Shown one piece after another: positions 54,407-62,709 of a stretch of 64,000 nucleotides of DNA. The position numbers and the translations under genes are program-made. The notes under the pieces were generated by a model. The model saw nothing but the letters and a program-made list of their open reading frames with translations. It was not told where the DNA came from and made no database searches. Numbering within the stretch: the stretch's first letter is position 1; every line of letters begins with the position of its first letter. This DNA is from Desulfovibrio ferrophilus (GTDB lineage Bacteria > Desulfobacterota > Desulfovibrionia > Desulfovibrionales > Desulfovibrionaceae): assembly GCF_003966735.1 (NCBI RefSeq), contig NZ_AP017378.1, forward strand, positions 1,411,501 to 1,475,500, given 5' to 3'.

Positions 54407-55417
54407 TCAAGCCACCAGCCCCTGCGGGGCAACTCCAACTCTGGAGAAAGCAGCATCCACGATACACTCCACAGCTGTCCCAAAGGATATCCCGGCCTGT
54501 TTCAAAGCCGCCTGGAAACCCGCGTCCGGAGACAGACAAGGGTTGGCATTGACGTCGATAACCTGCGGCCCTCCACCCTCATCAACGCGATAGTCAACCC
54601 GAGCATATCCCGAAAGGCCAAAAGCCTTCCAGCACTCCAAGGTCTGCCGCTTCAGCGCCTCTTCAAGCTTGGCGTCCTGCAATTCAAAGCTACGGACCGT
54701 GCCTTGGTATTGAACCGAATCTTCGTCCCACTTCGCCTGATAGCCCACAATTGGGGTAGCTCCTGGGGGCAGTGTCTCGAACAGGATTTCTGCCAAGGGC
54801 AACACAATCAATCCTTCAGGGCTATCCAGAATGGCAACATTGAACTCGCGTCCTTCAACATAGCGCTCGGCAAAGCAATCACCGCCCATCCTTGCCCTCA
54901 GCCGTCGCATGGGATCAACCAGCTCGGAACTACTCCTCGCATCCACCAGGCAGTCGTCCTCCAATCCCAATGAGGCATGTTCCCATACCGACTTAATGAG
55001 ATACCGCCTGCTCTCGGAATAACGCACCTTCGACGAATCATTCGCGACGCACCACGGCGGAGTAGGTATACCTGCAGCCCTCATCACAACCTTGGCAAAG
55101 AGCTTGTTGGAAGACAGCGCCATGGCCGAACTACCTGAGCCGGTAAAGACCAGCCCCATATCCTCCAGGAGCGACGGGGCAAGGTGGATGTACCGCCCTT
55201 TGCCCTGCACGCCCTCCACAAGATTGAAAACCAGGTCCGGTGCCAACCCTCGCAGAGATGATGCCACGGCATTCATATCTAATGAGAAACAGACGGAATG
55301 GACCACATGCCCACGAGCCCGAAGCTCATCAGCAAGGCAACGCACCTGCAACAGCACGTCCAGATTATCTGCAGAAGCCCCCGCAAGCGGGGCATCATAC
55401 AACATGACGATCTTCAT
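54407..55417 (-). CDS. D-Ala-D-Ala ligase-like ATP-grasp enzyme 2
   Basis: 336 residues, carboxylate-amine ligase fold: N-terminal MKIVMLYDAP, PDLVFNLVEGVQGKGR, central YLIKSVWEHASLGLEDDC, FAERYVEGREFNVAI and metal-binding VIDVNANPCLSPDAGFQAAL. The last motif differs from true Ddl and resembles small-molecule peptide ligases. It overlaps the other ATP-grasp gene by 4 bases and would form an amide or peptide bond with an acyl phosphate intermediate. Substrates unknown. Confidence 0.85.
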   Translation of the reverse strand: MKIVMLYDAPLAGASADNLDVLLQVRCLADELRARGHVVHSVCFSLDMNAVASSLRGLAPDLVFNLVEGVQGKGRYIHLAPSLLEDMGLVFTGSGSSAMALSSNKLFAKVVMRAAGIPTPPWCVANDSSKVRYSESRRYLIKSVWEHASLGLEDDCLVDARSSSELVDPMRRLRARMGGDCFAERYVEGREFNVAILDSPEGLIVLPLAEILFETLPPGATPIVGYQAKWDEDSVQYQGTVRSFELQDAKLEEALKRQTLECWKAFGLSGYARVDYRVDEGGGPQVIDVNANPCLSPDAGFQAALKQAGISFGTAVECIVDAAFSRVGVAPQGLVA

Positions 55418-56451
55418 GCCACGTTCTCCGATTCGAACGCTGATAACTCTTCCAGCAGGAGTGCCACTTCCGGATCATCCAGAACCCGATCCAGAGCGCT
55501 GTTCACGATCTGCTCGATCAGGGAATCGTAAGAAACACCAATCAATCCGCAGAGAATCGGTAGGTCCGAATCCACGGGATGCAGCCCGGGGAGAGGGTTG
55601 ACCTCGATAAACGCGGGTCTATCGCTGCTGTCCATCCGGACATCAACACGTCCGCCATCCCGACAGCCCAAAGCCAGCCAGGAATCGAGCGCCAACTGAG
55701 CGGATGCCTCGGCTTCATCCCCCGAAGCCAACACATAGGAGACCCGGTCTTCATACTTGGCCTTGTTCTCGTAGCCGTAGTTTCCCCCTTCGTAGGCGCT
55801 GTCCACTAGCACTTCCATCACACCCACTACTCGGGCATTCCGACCGGTGCCCACAATACCCACAGTGAACTCGCGACCAGGAAGAAACTCTTCCACCAGA
55901 ACGGGCTGCCGGTGTTTTGCCAGCAACACCCGACAGGTCGCCTCCAACTCTTCAGGAGTCTTGATGAACGACTGTCCATCCACGCCCTTGCCTGTTCCCT
56001 CGGCAATGGGTTTGGCAAAGACCGGATAGTTCAGACCGGCATTCTCCAAATCCAGAGGTGTCTCCACCACAATGAAACGAGGAGTCTTCAGCCCGCAATC
56101 CCGCACGACCCGCTTGGCAGTAGCCTTGTGCAGGCTGACAGCCAAGACGAGGGGATCCGAAAAAGTATAAGGAATCTGGCGGGCATCCAGAATCGCCGGA
56201 ATGGCGGATTCTCGCCCGAAGCCATGCATCCCTTCTGCGATATTGAAGACCATGTCCCAACTTCGCCCTCGGCACAGTGCCGTCATCAGATCATCCAGCC
56301 CGCCAATCCTGACGGGTTGATGCCCCATGGACCGCAGTGCGTTCTCAATGGCTTGCACGGTCTCAAGGCTGTCAAATTCGGCGGTTTCTTCCAACGAATA
56401 ACCGGAGGAGAGCCATGCCTCTTTCAGGTCATAGGTGATGCCAATTCTCAT
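55414..56451 (-). CDS. D-Ala-D-Ala ligase-like ATP-grasp enzyme 1
   Basis: 345 residues from ATG 56451; the upstream in-frame part overlaps kamA more than needed. Features: MRIGITYDLKEAW, DMVFNIAEGMHGFGRES, PVFAKPIAEGTGKGVDGQS, LVEEFLPGREFTVGIVG and FIEVNPLPGLHPVDSDLP. The KYEDRVSY and EVNPLPG motifs are closest to Ddl, but a stand-alone murein role is unlikely in this context. Overlaps kamA by 4 bases. Only 20-25 percent resemblance to its neighbour by eye, so the two probably add different building blocks. Confidence 0.85.
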   Translation of the reverse strand: MRIGITYDLKEAWLSSGYSLEETAEFDSLETVQAIENALRSMGHQPVRIGGLDDLMTALCRGRSWDMVFNIAEGMHGFGRESAIPAILDARQIPYTFSDPLVLAVSLHKATAKRVVRDCGLKTPRFIVVETPLDLENAGLNYPVFAKPIAEGTGKGVDGQSFIKTPEELEATCRVLLAKHRQPVLVEEFLPGREFTVGIVGTGRNARVVGVMEVLVDSAYEGGNYGYENKAKYEDRVSYVLASGDEAEASAQLALDSWLALGCRDGGRVDVRMDSSDRPAFIEVNPLPGLHPVDSDLPILCGLIGVSYDSLIEQIVNSALDRVLDDPEVALLLEELSAFESENVA

Positions 56452-57740
56452 TGCAGAGGTCCTTGGTGACCGCTGTCGCACGGTCTGCTTTGAAAAGTCC
56501 CGACGGGATCCGCGATGGAATATTCCCGCCCCTCGTAGTTGCGAAAAACCAGTTTGTCGCCATCGCGACGGACCAGGTACTCGGGACAGACCGGGGTCTT
56601 GCCACCGCCTCCGGGCAAATCAACAACAAAGTGCGGCACGGCATACCCGGAGGTAAAACCTCGAATACTTCTGATAATCTCCAGCCCCCGAACCAACGTC
56701 GTCCTGAAGTGCGAGGTGCCTGCAACCTGATCACAATGATACAGGTAGTATGGACGCACACGCATCCTGAGCAGTCCCTGGAACAGAGATGTCAAAATCA
56801 GTTCATCATCATTCACGCCTGCCAGCAGTACCGTCTGGCTGCCCAAGGGAATGCCCGCGTCTGCCAGACGGTTGCAGGCCTGCGCCGCCTCGGGGGTCAA
56901 CTCCGCCGGATGGGTGCAATGAATGCTCACAAACAACGGATGATAACGCTTGAGCATCCGGGTCAAAGCAGGCGTAATCCGCTGAGGCAGCACCATCGGG
57001 GTCTTGGTTCCGAGCCGGATCATCTCCACATGGGGGATGGCCCTTAGCCGCGAGAGCAGATACTCCAGAGCCGCGTCCGACAAGGTCAGGGGGTCCCCCC
57101 CGGACAACAGGACGTCACGGACTTCCGGATGCTCACGGATGTACTCGATGGCGCGGTCCCAGACCCCGATGCGCCGACTTTTGGTCTCCGGCCTGCCCAC
57201 GCGGCGAGATCGCGTACAATAGCGGCAGTAGGCCGAGCAATAATCAGTGGTCAGAAAGAGTACCCTGTCCGGGTAGCGCTGCACGATACCAGGAACCGGA
57301 CTGTCATGCTCCTCGCCCAATGGATCGTTCAACTCGCTCATAGTGACAAACCCTTCAGCCAGACGGGGAATCATGCTGTATCGAAGAGCACTCCCCCCCA
57401 GAGACGATTCGTGCCTGATCAGAGCGGCATAGTACGGGGTCACCGCCGCCGGGAACTTGCACTGCTGCATGCGCAGAGCTTGGCGCTCGTCACCCGTCAA
57501 CTCAACCATGCGCTCAAAATCCTGCTCCGAGGTCAACCGGTGACGAATCTGCCAGCGCCAATCGTTCCAGTCCCTATCGCTCACATCAGCATGAAACAAT
57601 GCCCGGTATTCCCGGATGGCATCGCTTTCCACACTGAGCTGCAAACGCCGCCCAATCAACTCAGTCACCCTCTTCATGGAAGAAGAGGGAGGCTGATCGG
57701 GGTTCTCCACGACATCTACCGTCTGGGTTTGCTCAAACAT
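56448..57740 (-). CDS. kamA: Lysine 2,3-aminomutase (KamA-family radical SAM enzyme)
   Basis: 430 residues. The radical SAM cluster is Cys168, Cys172, Cys175 (CSAYCRYC). The residues that bind lysine's epsilon amino group in the clostridial enzyme, Asp293 and Asp330, correspond to Asp337 (HCDQVAG) and Asp374 (FVVDLPGGGG); the PLP lysine is Lys381. All are present at constant offset, so L-lysine to L-beta-lysine is the likely reaction, rather than the glutamate variant or the shorter EF-P enzyme EpmB. Fourth-from-top in an operon with two ligases and an acetyltransferase. Confidence 0.9.
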   Translation of the reverse strand: MFEQTQTVDVVENPDQPPSSSMKRVTELIGRRLQLSVESDAIREYRALFHADVSDRDWNDWRWQIRHRLTSEQDFERMVELTGDERQALRMQQCKFPAAVTPYYAALIRHESSLGGSALRYSMIPRLAEGFVTMSELNDPLGEEHDSPVPGIVQRYPDRVLFLTTDYCSAYCRYCTRSRRVGRPETKSRRIGVWDRAIEYIREHPEVRDVLLSGGDPLTLSDAALEYLLSRLRAIPHVEMIRLGTKTPMVLPQRITPALTRMLKRYHPLFVSIHCTHPAELTPEAAQACNRLADAGIPLGSQTVLLAGVNDDELILTSLFQGLLRMRVRPYYLYHCDQVAGTSHFRTTLVRGLEIIRSIRGFTSGYAVPHFVVDLPGGGGKTPVCPEYLVRRDGDKLVFRNYEGREYSIADPVGTFQSRPCDSGHQGPLQ

Positions 57741-57758
57741 ATCATCGTCTCCAAGCAG

Positions 57759-58112
57759 CTACTGGACCGCTTCGTTGGTCTTTTCGAGGGCCTCTTCGGT
57801 GTCATCCTCCTGAGAGACGAAAGACACCTCAATAACAGCCTCGCCAAATTCGTTTTCGACAACCCTGCCTACCACTTCGACAATGCTCTCGAGATACGGG
57901 CTCATGTCCAGTCCTTCGAGTCGATAGAGCACATCGTCCTCACTAATGAGAACAATTCCAACCTCACTCTCATAGACTAAACCACGGACCACATATTCAT
58001 CACCAGTCGCCTCAAATGCAGCGGAAGCAGGCAGGGCAATCACCATCGTTAATAATAAACTCAGAAAAACAGCCACAACACATTCATGGCTGGCCATCAT
58101 TGCGCTACGCAT
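57759..58112 (-). CDS. Secreted small OB-fold-like protein
   Basis: 117 residues from ATG 58112 (AAGGAG upstream). Signal peptide (VAVFLSLLLTMVIALPASA) then about 80 residues with a beta-rich pattern: EYVVRGLVYESEVGIVLISEDDVLYRLEGLDMSPYLESIVEVVGRV, split here only in words. The alternation G-x-V ... YRLEG ... VEVVGRVVE fits an OB fold of the periplasmic bacterial kind. Acidic C-terminus. Similar in outline to the two cytosolic proteins at 58145 and 61878. It lies 18 bases before kamA. Confidence 0.65.
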   Translation of the reverse strand: MRSAMMASHECVVAVFLSLLLTMVIALPASAAFEATGDEYVVRGLVYESEVGIVLISEDDVLYRLEGLDMSPYLESIVEVVGRVVENEFGEAVIEVSFVSQEDDTEEALEKTNEAVQ

Positions 58113-58144
58113 CACCAAACTCCTTGGACACTCGTGCTCACGGC

Positions 58145-58477
58145 TTATTGCCGCCACATTCGAGGAAAAGATTGGCCGACGTCTGAACCACCATCCCAAT
58201 TGAAGTCATAGCCACTGTCCACATCATCACCAAGAACCCGGCACTGACCAACGACAAGCAACCAGCGTCCCCGATTATCCAGTACCTGCTTGCCCTCGCA
58301 CTCCACACGATGATGACAGAGACCAAGTAAGGCAGTTTCCTTTGGACCTGAGATGACGAATTCGGATTCATCAGAACCGTAGAGGACAACCTCAATCAGG
58401 CTACCGTCCTGGTCCCAGTCATTGGGAAGGATAATACCGCTCACCTTCTTCATTGATTTTCCATGCATACTGGACAT
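58145..58477 (-). CDS. Small OB-fold-like protein, first gene of the KamA operon
   Basis: About 110 residues from ATG 58477 (GAGGCG upstream); ATG 58450 (MKKVSG) is also possible and would match the start of the paralogue at 61878. Core: MKKVSGIILPNDWDQDGSL, SEFVISGP, VECEGKQVLDNRGRWLLVVGQ. The paralogue shares the layout MKK-SG, P-DW, EFxI and VEaxG. No signal peptide. Function unknown; the strand pattern suggests a ligand- or nucleic-acid-binding barrel. Confidence 0.6.
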   Translation of the reverse strand: MSSMHGKSMKKVSGIILPNDWDQDGSLIEVVLYGSDESEFVISGPKETALLGLCHHRVECEGKQVLDNRGRWLLVVGQCRVLGDDVDSGYDFNWDGGSDVGQSFPRMWRQ

Positions 58478-58540
58478 CAGTCGCCTCGCCATTTTTGAGG
58501 TTCACTTCTGGGCACGTTACCGCCGTACTCCAAAGAAATA

Positions 58541-58556
58541 AGCAACCTTCGGACCA
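58541..58556 (-). promoter_or_regulatory. Probable sigma-54 promoter of the KamA operon
   Basis: On the minus strand TGGTCC-GAAGG-TTGCT: the invariant GG and GC are exactly 10 bases apart and the -12 element is perfect, while the -24 element has two changes. It lies 64 bases upstream of the first gene. Confidence 0.6.
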
Positions 58557-58670
58557 AGTAATAAACCACCTATATATTTGATTTTTATGCTCACCAATGA
58601 GAATAAAACAGCACTAACAGTACTGCTTTTTTAAACTCAATATATACTGTTATTAAAGATGGTTACATCA

Positions 58671-58687
58671 AATCAATGCAATTGATT
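58671..58687. promoter_or_regulatory. Candidate upstream activator site
   Basis: AATCAAT-GCA-ATTGATT, a perfect inverted repeat, about 115 bases upstream of the KamA-operon sigma-54 promoter and in the gap before the activator gene. This distance suits an enhancer-binding protein. The rest of the gap 58478-58882 is AT-rich with no other clear signal. Confidence 0.5.
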
Positions 58688-58882
58688 GAGAATCGGCATC
58701 TGGCTCAACCAGGACGATGCGATAAAAACTCTGAGAATCTAGACTGTTACAACAAACAGGAACATTCGATTCCTCTTCAAGACGACAAGCCCCTGCTGTT
58801 CTTCATGGCTCATTGAAAGAATGGTTATTGCGTCTCCAAACAGCAGCGAGTAAAGTGCTGCCCACCAACCAAGGGGATTGCG

Positions 58883-60286
58883 ATGAACCAAGTGCTCGCC
58901 GTTACCGGCAATCAGGATGCCAGACAAACAATCAAGGATTGCTTCGGTCTGGGTGCCACGGTGCATTCAGTCACCGGGCAACGGGAGCTGGACCGAACAC
59001 TGGCCTCTCACATCTATGACCTGGTTTTCATCGACATCAGCTTCATCGAAAAGCAATCCGCAGGTAACGGACGATGTTCTCGCGAAGGTTTGCAACGCCT
59101 ATGGAACATCAATCCCCATATCATCATTGTCGTCCTGTCAGAGCAGGACCGAATTCGCGACGCAGTCAAGGCCGTCAAGGAGGGTGCAGACAACTATCTG
59201 ACCTACCCCATTGACCCGGCCGAAACCAACTACATCGTGGATAGTATTCTGGAAGCGCAACGCTTGCAGACTGAGGTGGATTATTTCCGCTCCACCAGTG
59301 GTCAGGGGGAGCACTCGGAAGTGGTTGGCACCCGGAACCCTCAGATGCGCACGGTCTTTGAAAAAGCCAGACTTGTCGCTCCCACCATTTCCACCGTTCT
59401 GCTCAGCGGTGAAACAGGCACAGGCAAAGGCGTCATCGCCCGTCTGATCCACACCCTGAGCAACCGCAAGGAGGGACCATTCGTCAACATTCACTGCGGT
59501 GCCATCCCGGACACGCTGGTTGAGAGTGAACTGTTTGGTCACGAGAAGGGATCGTTTACTGGGGCGATCAAGCGAAAACTCGGGCGCTTCGAAATCGCCT
59601 CTGGCGGCACAATCTTTCTGGACGAAGTGGGAACGGTATCAACATCGGCCCAGATTAAGCTTCTCCAGGTGTTACAAGAAAGAATTTTCCAAAGGGTTGG
59701 TGGCGACTCGGACATCCCCATGGATGCCCGCATCGTGGCCGCCACGAACATCGACTTGCAGAGCATGTGCGAGCGAGGAGAATTCAGGCAGGACCTGTTC
59801 TATCGCCTCAATGTCTTCCCCATTGAGATTCCCCCCCTGCGTGAACGTCGCGAGGACATTCCCCTGCTCACGGAAAACTTCCTGAAGCGACTCTCAAGGA
59901 TACAGCTCAAAGACATTCTGGGAATCCACCCCTTGGTTCTGAAGGCTTTCGAGCACTACCCTTGGCCCGGCAATGTCCGTGAACTCGAAAACCTTGTGGA
60001 GCGGGCTTTCATTCTTGAAACATCGCGAATCCTGACACCGGAGAGTTTCCCCGCGGAATTGTTCGAAAAGCAATCCTCTGGTTCAAGCATTTCACTAGAC
60101 ATGGATTTGACCCTGGCCGAATTCAGAGAGCGGGCCAAGGAAAGCGCCGAGCGGCACTATCTGAAAGAACTACTTTCCAGCAACCAGGGCCGAATCAACA
60201 AGTCCGCGAATCAGGCGGGCATCAGTACCCGGCAACTCCACAAACTCATGACCCGGCATGGACTGCACAAGGAAGACTTCAAATAA
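58883..60286 (+). CDS. Sigma-54-dependent transcriptional activator (NtrC family)
   Basis: 467 residues. N-terminal receiver-like domain with possible phospho-acceptor Asp in LVFIDISF, but the conserved Lys is replaced (NYLTYPIDP). The AAA+ domain has Walker A GETGTGKG, the sigma-54 contact motif as GSFTGA, Walker B GGTIFLDEVG, and the arginine-finger region FRQDLFYRLNVFPI. A Fis-type helix-turn-helix ends the protein (NKSANQAGISTRQLHKLM). Divergent from the KamA operon and followed by two more sigma-54-promoter genes, it is the likely local master regulator. Confidence 0.93.
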   Translation: MNQVLAVTGNQDARQTIKDCFGLGATVHSVTGQRELDRTLASHIYDLVFIDISFIEKQSAGNGRCSREGLQRLWNINPHIIIVVLSEQDRIRDAVKAVKEGADNYLTYPIDPAETNYIVDSILEAQRLQTEVDYFRSTSGQGEHSEVVGTRNPQMRTVFEKARLVAPTISTVLLSGETGTGKGVIARLIHTLSNRKEGPFVNIHCGAIPDTLVESELFGHEKGSFTGAIKRKLGRFEIASGGTIFLDEVGTVSTSAQIKLLQVLQERIFQRVGGDSDIPMDARIVAATNIDLQSMCERGEFRQDLFYRLNVFPIEIPPLRERREDIPLLTENFLKRLSRIQLKDILGIHPLVLKAFEHYPWPGNVRELENLVERAFILETSRILTPESFPAELFEKQSSGSSISLDMDLTLAEFRERAKESAERHYLKELLSSNQGRINKSANQAGISTRQLHKLMTRHGLHKEDFK

Positions 60287-60361
60287 CCCGAACGGAAGGC
60301 CCAGTTCCGTTTCACACCCCATTAAAAGTCTATTTTTCATTAATATCGAATAGTTACAATA

Positions 60362-60377
60362 TGGACCGCGTTTTGCT
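60362..60377 (+). promoter_or_regulatory. Probable sigma-54 promoter of the acyltransferase gene
   Basis: TGGACC-GCGTT-TTGCT: GG and GC exactly 10 bases apart, perfect -12, two changes in -24. It begins 39 bases before the acyltransferase ATG. A short hairpin AACGGAA / TTCCGTT (60291-60311) closes the activator gene just upstream. Confidence 0.55.
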
Positions 60378-60415
60378 CTTCTCACTCAGCATTTCTGAAT
60401 GCCGAGGAGGGTATC

Positions 60416-61555
60416 ATGGGGCTTATTCGATTATTCCTTGCGCTTGCAGTACTCACACATCATGAGCCGATCCTGAGCCGAGAACTCCTTCCCGGGGCAC
60501 TTTCCGTACGATTGTTTTTCATTATTTCAGGTTTCTACATGGCCTTGATCCTGAACGAACGATACAGCACTCAGCACAAAATACTTTTCTATTCCAGTCG
60601 TCTGTTGAGATTATTCCCAGGCTACCTTGCCATTGCCGCGCTTTCCCTGCTGGCTTTACTGCTGATGGACATTCACCCATTCATCACGCGGGAAGACATC
60701 GAAGCCCTACGCTGGGAATCGCCAGGCACCATTATCATTGCGGGACTCAGCAACTTACTCATTCTGGGTCAAAACCTGTTCTTTCTATTCGACTCCAATC
60801 CGGAATCCGGACTATCCTTCACCCCTTGCGCCGATTGCCCCACCCTCGGATTCTGGCTATTACTCATTCCCCAGGCTTGGTCCCTTGCTGTCGAACTCGG
60901 ATTCTACTTGCTTGCGCCATTTATCGTAAACCGCCACCCACTCCTCCTGATACTGCTCTTTTCATGCAGTCTCACACTACATCTTTCGATTGTGGCGTGG
61001 GTCCCGGACGGGGATAACATCGCACATCACACCCTACTGCCCCAGCTCCACCTATTCATCATGGGAGCACTGTCCTTCCGTCTTGTTCCCCTGGCGCGCC
61101 ACCTACCGCGTATCCTTGGTCTGGCAGGCCTACCATTACTATTGACCCTGCTCTGCACTTACCAAAGCATGACCATCACCTGGAAATACCCTCTGATGGC
61201 AATGATCCTTGCCGTGTCCATTCCCTTTATCTTCGAGAGCATGCGTCACGCCAGATGGGATCGCCTCATCGGTGAATTGTCATATCCCTTGTATATCTCG
61301 CAATTCCTGGTCATCGCCGTCTTCGATCATTTACTGGGAGAACCCAATCCCCTCTGGGTGCTGATCGGAGTTTGCTGCCTGGGCACGACGATCTACATCC
61401 TGATAGATCTCCCAATTGCACGATTCAAATCGAAACGCCTCCTCGCTCAATTGGTTATTCCTCGGAGCCGTGAAAAACAGGAACTTTTTGTTCCTATTCT
61501 TGTCTCACAGGGTCCCAGCGAAATCGAACTCACCCATGAACAACAGAAAATGTAA
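60416..61555 (+). CDS. Membrane-bound acyltransferase (OafA/YrhL family)
   Basis: 379 residues, about ten membrane segments, acyltransferase_3 family. The active-site His lies in LTHHEPI near the N-terminus and the conserved Arg and FFIISGFYMA in segment 2; LSYPLYISQFLVI is the typical C-terminal motif. It transfers acetyl or other acyl groups to cell-surface sugars. GAGGAGGG precedes ATG. Being downstream of a sigma-54 promoter, next to the activator gene, suggests a surface change made together with the KamA pathway. Confidence 0.88.
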   Translation: MGLIRLFLALAVLTHHEPILSRELLPGALSVRLFFIISGFYMALILNERYSTQHKILFYSSRLLRLFPGYLAIAALSLLALLLMDIHPFITREDIEALRWESPGTIIIAGLSNLLILGQNLFFLFDSNPESGLSFTPCADCPTLGFWLLLIPQAWSLAVELGFYLLAPFIVNRHPLLLILLFSCSLTLHLSIVAWVPDGDNIAHHTLLPQLHLFIMGALSFRLVPLARHLPRILGLAGLPLLLTLLCTYQSMTITWKYPLMAMILAVSIPFIFESMRHARWDRLIGELSYPLYISQFLVIAVFDHLLGEPNPLWVLIGVCCLGTTIYILIDLPIARFKSKRLLAQLVIPRSREKQELFVPILVSQGPSEIELTHEQQKM

Positions 61556-61708
61556 TAATCTGAAAATATTAACATATTTAAATGAGTCCTGCACCACGGC
61601 GCCGCAGCACCACTGAAAGAGCGCTGCCCAAGGGCATATCGGAATACCGACTTCCTGCTCCAACCAACACAAAACAAGTATATTCAATTAACTCAGATAG
61701 ATACATAC

Positions 61709-61724
61709 TGGCACACCGATTGCT
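61709..61724 (+). promoter_or_regulatory. Sigma-54 promoter of the OB protein/DksA-like operon
   Basis: TGGCAC-ACCGA-TTGCT, a full match to TGGCAC-N5-TTGCW, 154 bases before the OB-protein gene. Inverted half-sites GATTGAT (61735-61741) and ATCAATC (61754-61760), like those at 58671, lie just downstream. The rest of the gap 61556-61877 shows nothing else clear. Confidence 0.85.
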
Positions 61725-61877
61725 CACTAAACCAGATTGATGATCGTATCCTAATCAATCAGAGAGATTTGCCGGAACAACCCACCGCCATCCACTCCTG
61801 TAAACGGTTCGATCAACCTTGTAACTTTTCGTAAACCAGACAGTAGAAGGACCAACCAACCAGAACAGAGGTTTGCA

Positions 61878-62168
61878 ATGAAAAAGAACAGGTCCGGAAT
61901 GATCACCTTGGAAGGCTACGTTGCTCCCTGTGATTGGGGCGAGAACGGAGAAGTCTGTGGGGTTGAACTCGTCACCAACGACAGCCGGGAATTCGAAATC
62001 GAACATTCGGGGCAAGGCGCTGACCTTCTCGATTTTGTCGATGAATATGTCGAAGCTCGCGGTATCGTCAGCCGAAAACAGGACATCTATCGCATCAAGG
62101 TTCAATCCTTCGAAGTCATGGATGCCCCCGAAGTTTACGACTGGGATGAAGAAGATGATTACTATTGA
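61878..62168 (+). CDS. Small OB-fold-like protein (paralogue of 58145)
   Basis: 96 residues. Core MKKNRSGMITLEGYVAPCDWGENG, then EFEIEHSGQG, LLDFVDEYVEARGIVSR and IKVQSFEVMDA, with a very acidic tail (DWDEEDDYY). Layout shared with the protein at 58145: MKK-SG, P-DW, EFxI, VEaxG. No signal peptide. It overlaps the DksA-like gene by 14 bases. Unknown function; the family seems specific to this regulon. Confidence 0.65.
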   Translation: MKKNRSGMITLEGYVAPCDWGENGEVCGVELVTNDSREFEIEHSGQGADLLDFVDEYVEARGIVSRKQDIYRIKVQSFEVMDAPEVYDWDEEDDYY

Positions 62169-62580
62169 TCAGGTTCGCCACTTCAAATTCCCAAAAGGAG
62201 CTGAAGTCCGACCATTGAAGCCTGAGGAATTGGTACACATCAACAAGGAACTCAAACGAGTGCTTTCGGAGATATACAGCAAGGGAAAACTTACGGCTCA
62301 ATATGCGCCTTCGGGATCCGAACAATTTGCAGATCCTGCAGACCGGGCGTCATCAGAGGAGGTGAACTCCGTTGTTTTTCGATTGCGAGATCGGGAGCAC
62401 AAGATGATCCGAAAGATCAAAGGTGCGCTGAGCAGGATGGAAAACGGCGAATACGGAATCTGCGAAGAGTGTGGAGAGTATATCGCCCCGGCACGTCTGT
62501 TAGCCCGTCCTGTCACTTCCTACTGCCTTACCTGCAAGACAGAACAGGAAGTCGAGGAAAAACTCCGCCAGGACTCATAG
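62155..62580 (+). CDS. DksA/TraR-type zinc-finger protein
   Basis: 141 residues from ATG 62155, overlapping the OB-protein gene by 14 bases; the frame is open further upstream only as a shadow of that gene. The C-terminal C4 zinc finger is Cys103, Cys106, Cys124, Cys127 (CEECGEYIAPARLLARPVTSYCLTC in words: CEECG...YCLTC). A coiled coil of about 35-95 with an acidic tip (FADPADRASSEE) may reach into the RNA polymerase secondary channel, as DksA does with ppGpp. Confidence 0.88.
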   Translation: MITIDQVRHFKFPKGAEVRPLKPEELVHINKELKRVLSEIYSKGKLTAQYAPSGSEQFADPADRASSEEVNSVVFRLRDREHKMIRKIKGALSRMENGEYGICEECGEYIAPARLLARPVTSYCLTCKTEQEVEEKLRQDS

Positions 62581-62659
62581 GGCTTCAAAGAAAACAGAAT
62601 CAACCTGTGCAGGAGGATATCCCTCCGCCTTTTCGAACACGCAATCAAATTTCCCACAT

Positions 62660-62695
62660 AAAAAAAGGCCGGCTTTCCAGAGGAAGCCGGCCTTT
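62660..62695. terminator. Bidirectional terminator between the DksA-like gene and ssb
   Basis: AAAGGCCGGCTTTCC and GGAAGCCGGCCTTT pair around a 4-base loop. The minus-strand side is followed by seven T, so it mainly ends ssb. Confidence 0.88.
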
Positions 62696-62709
62696 ATGCT
62701 GCAAAAAAA

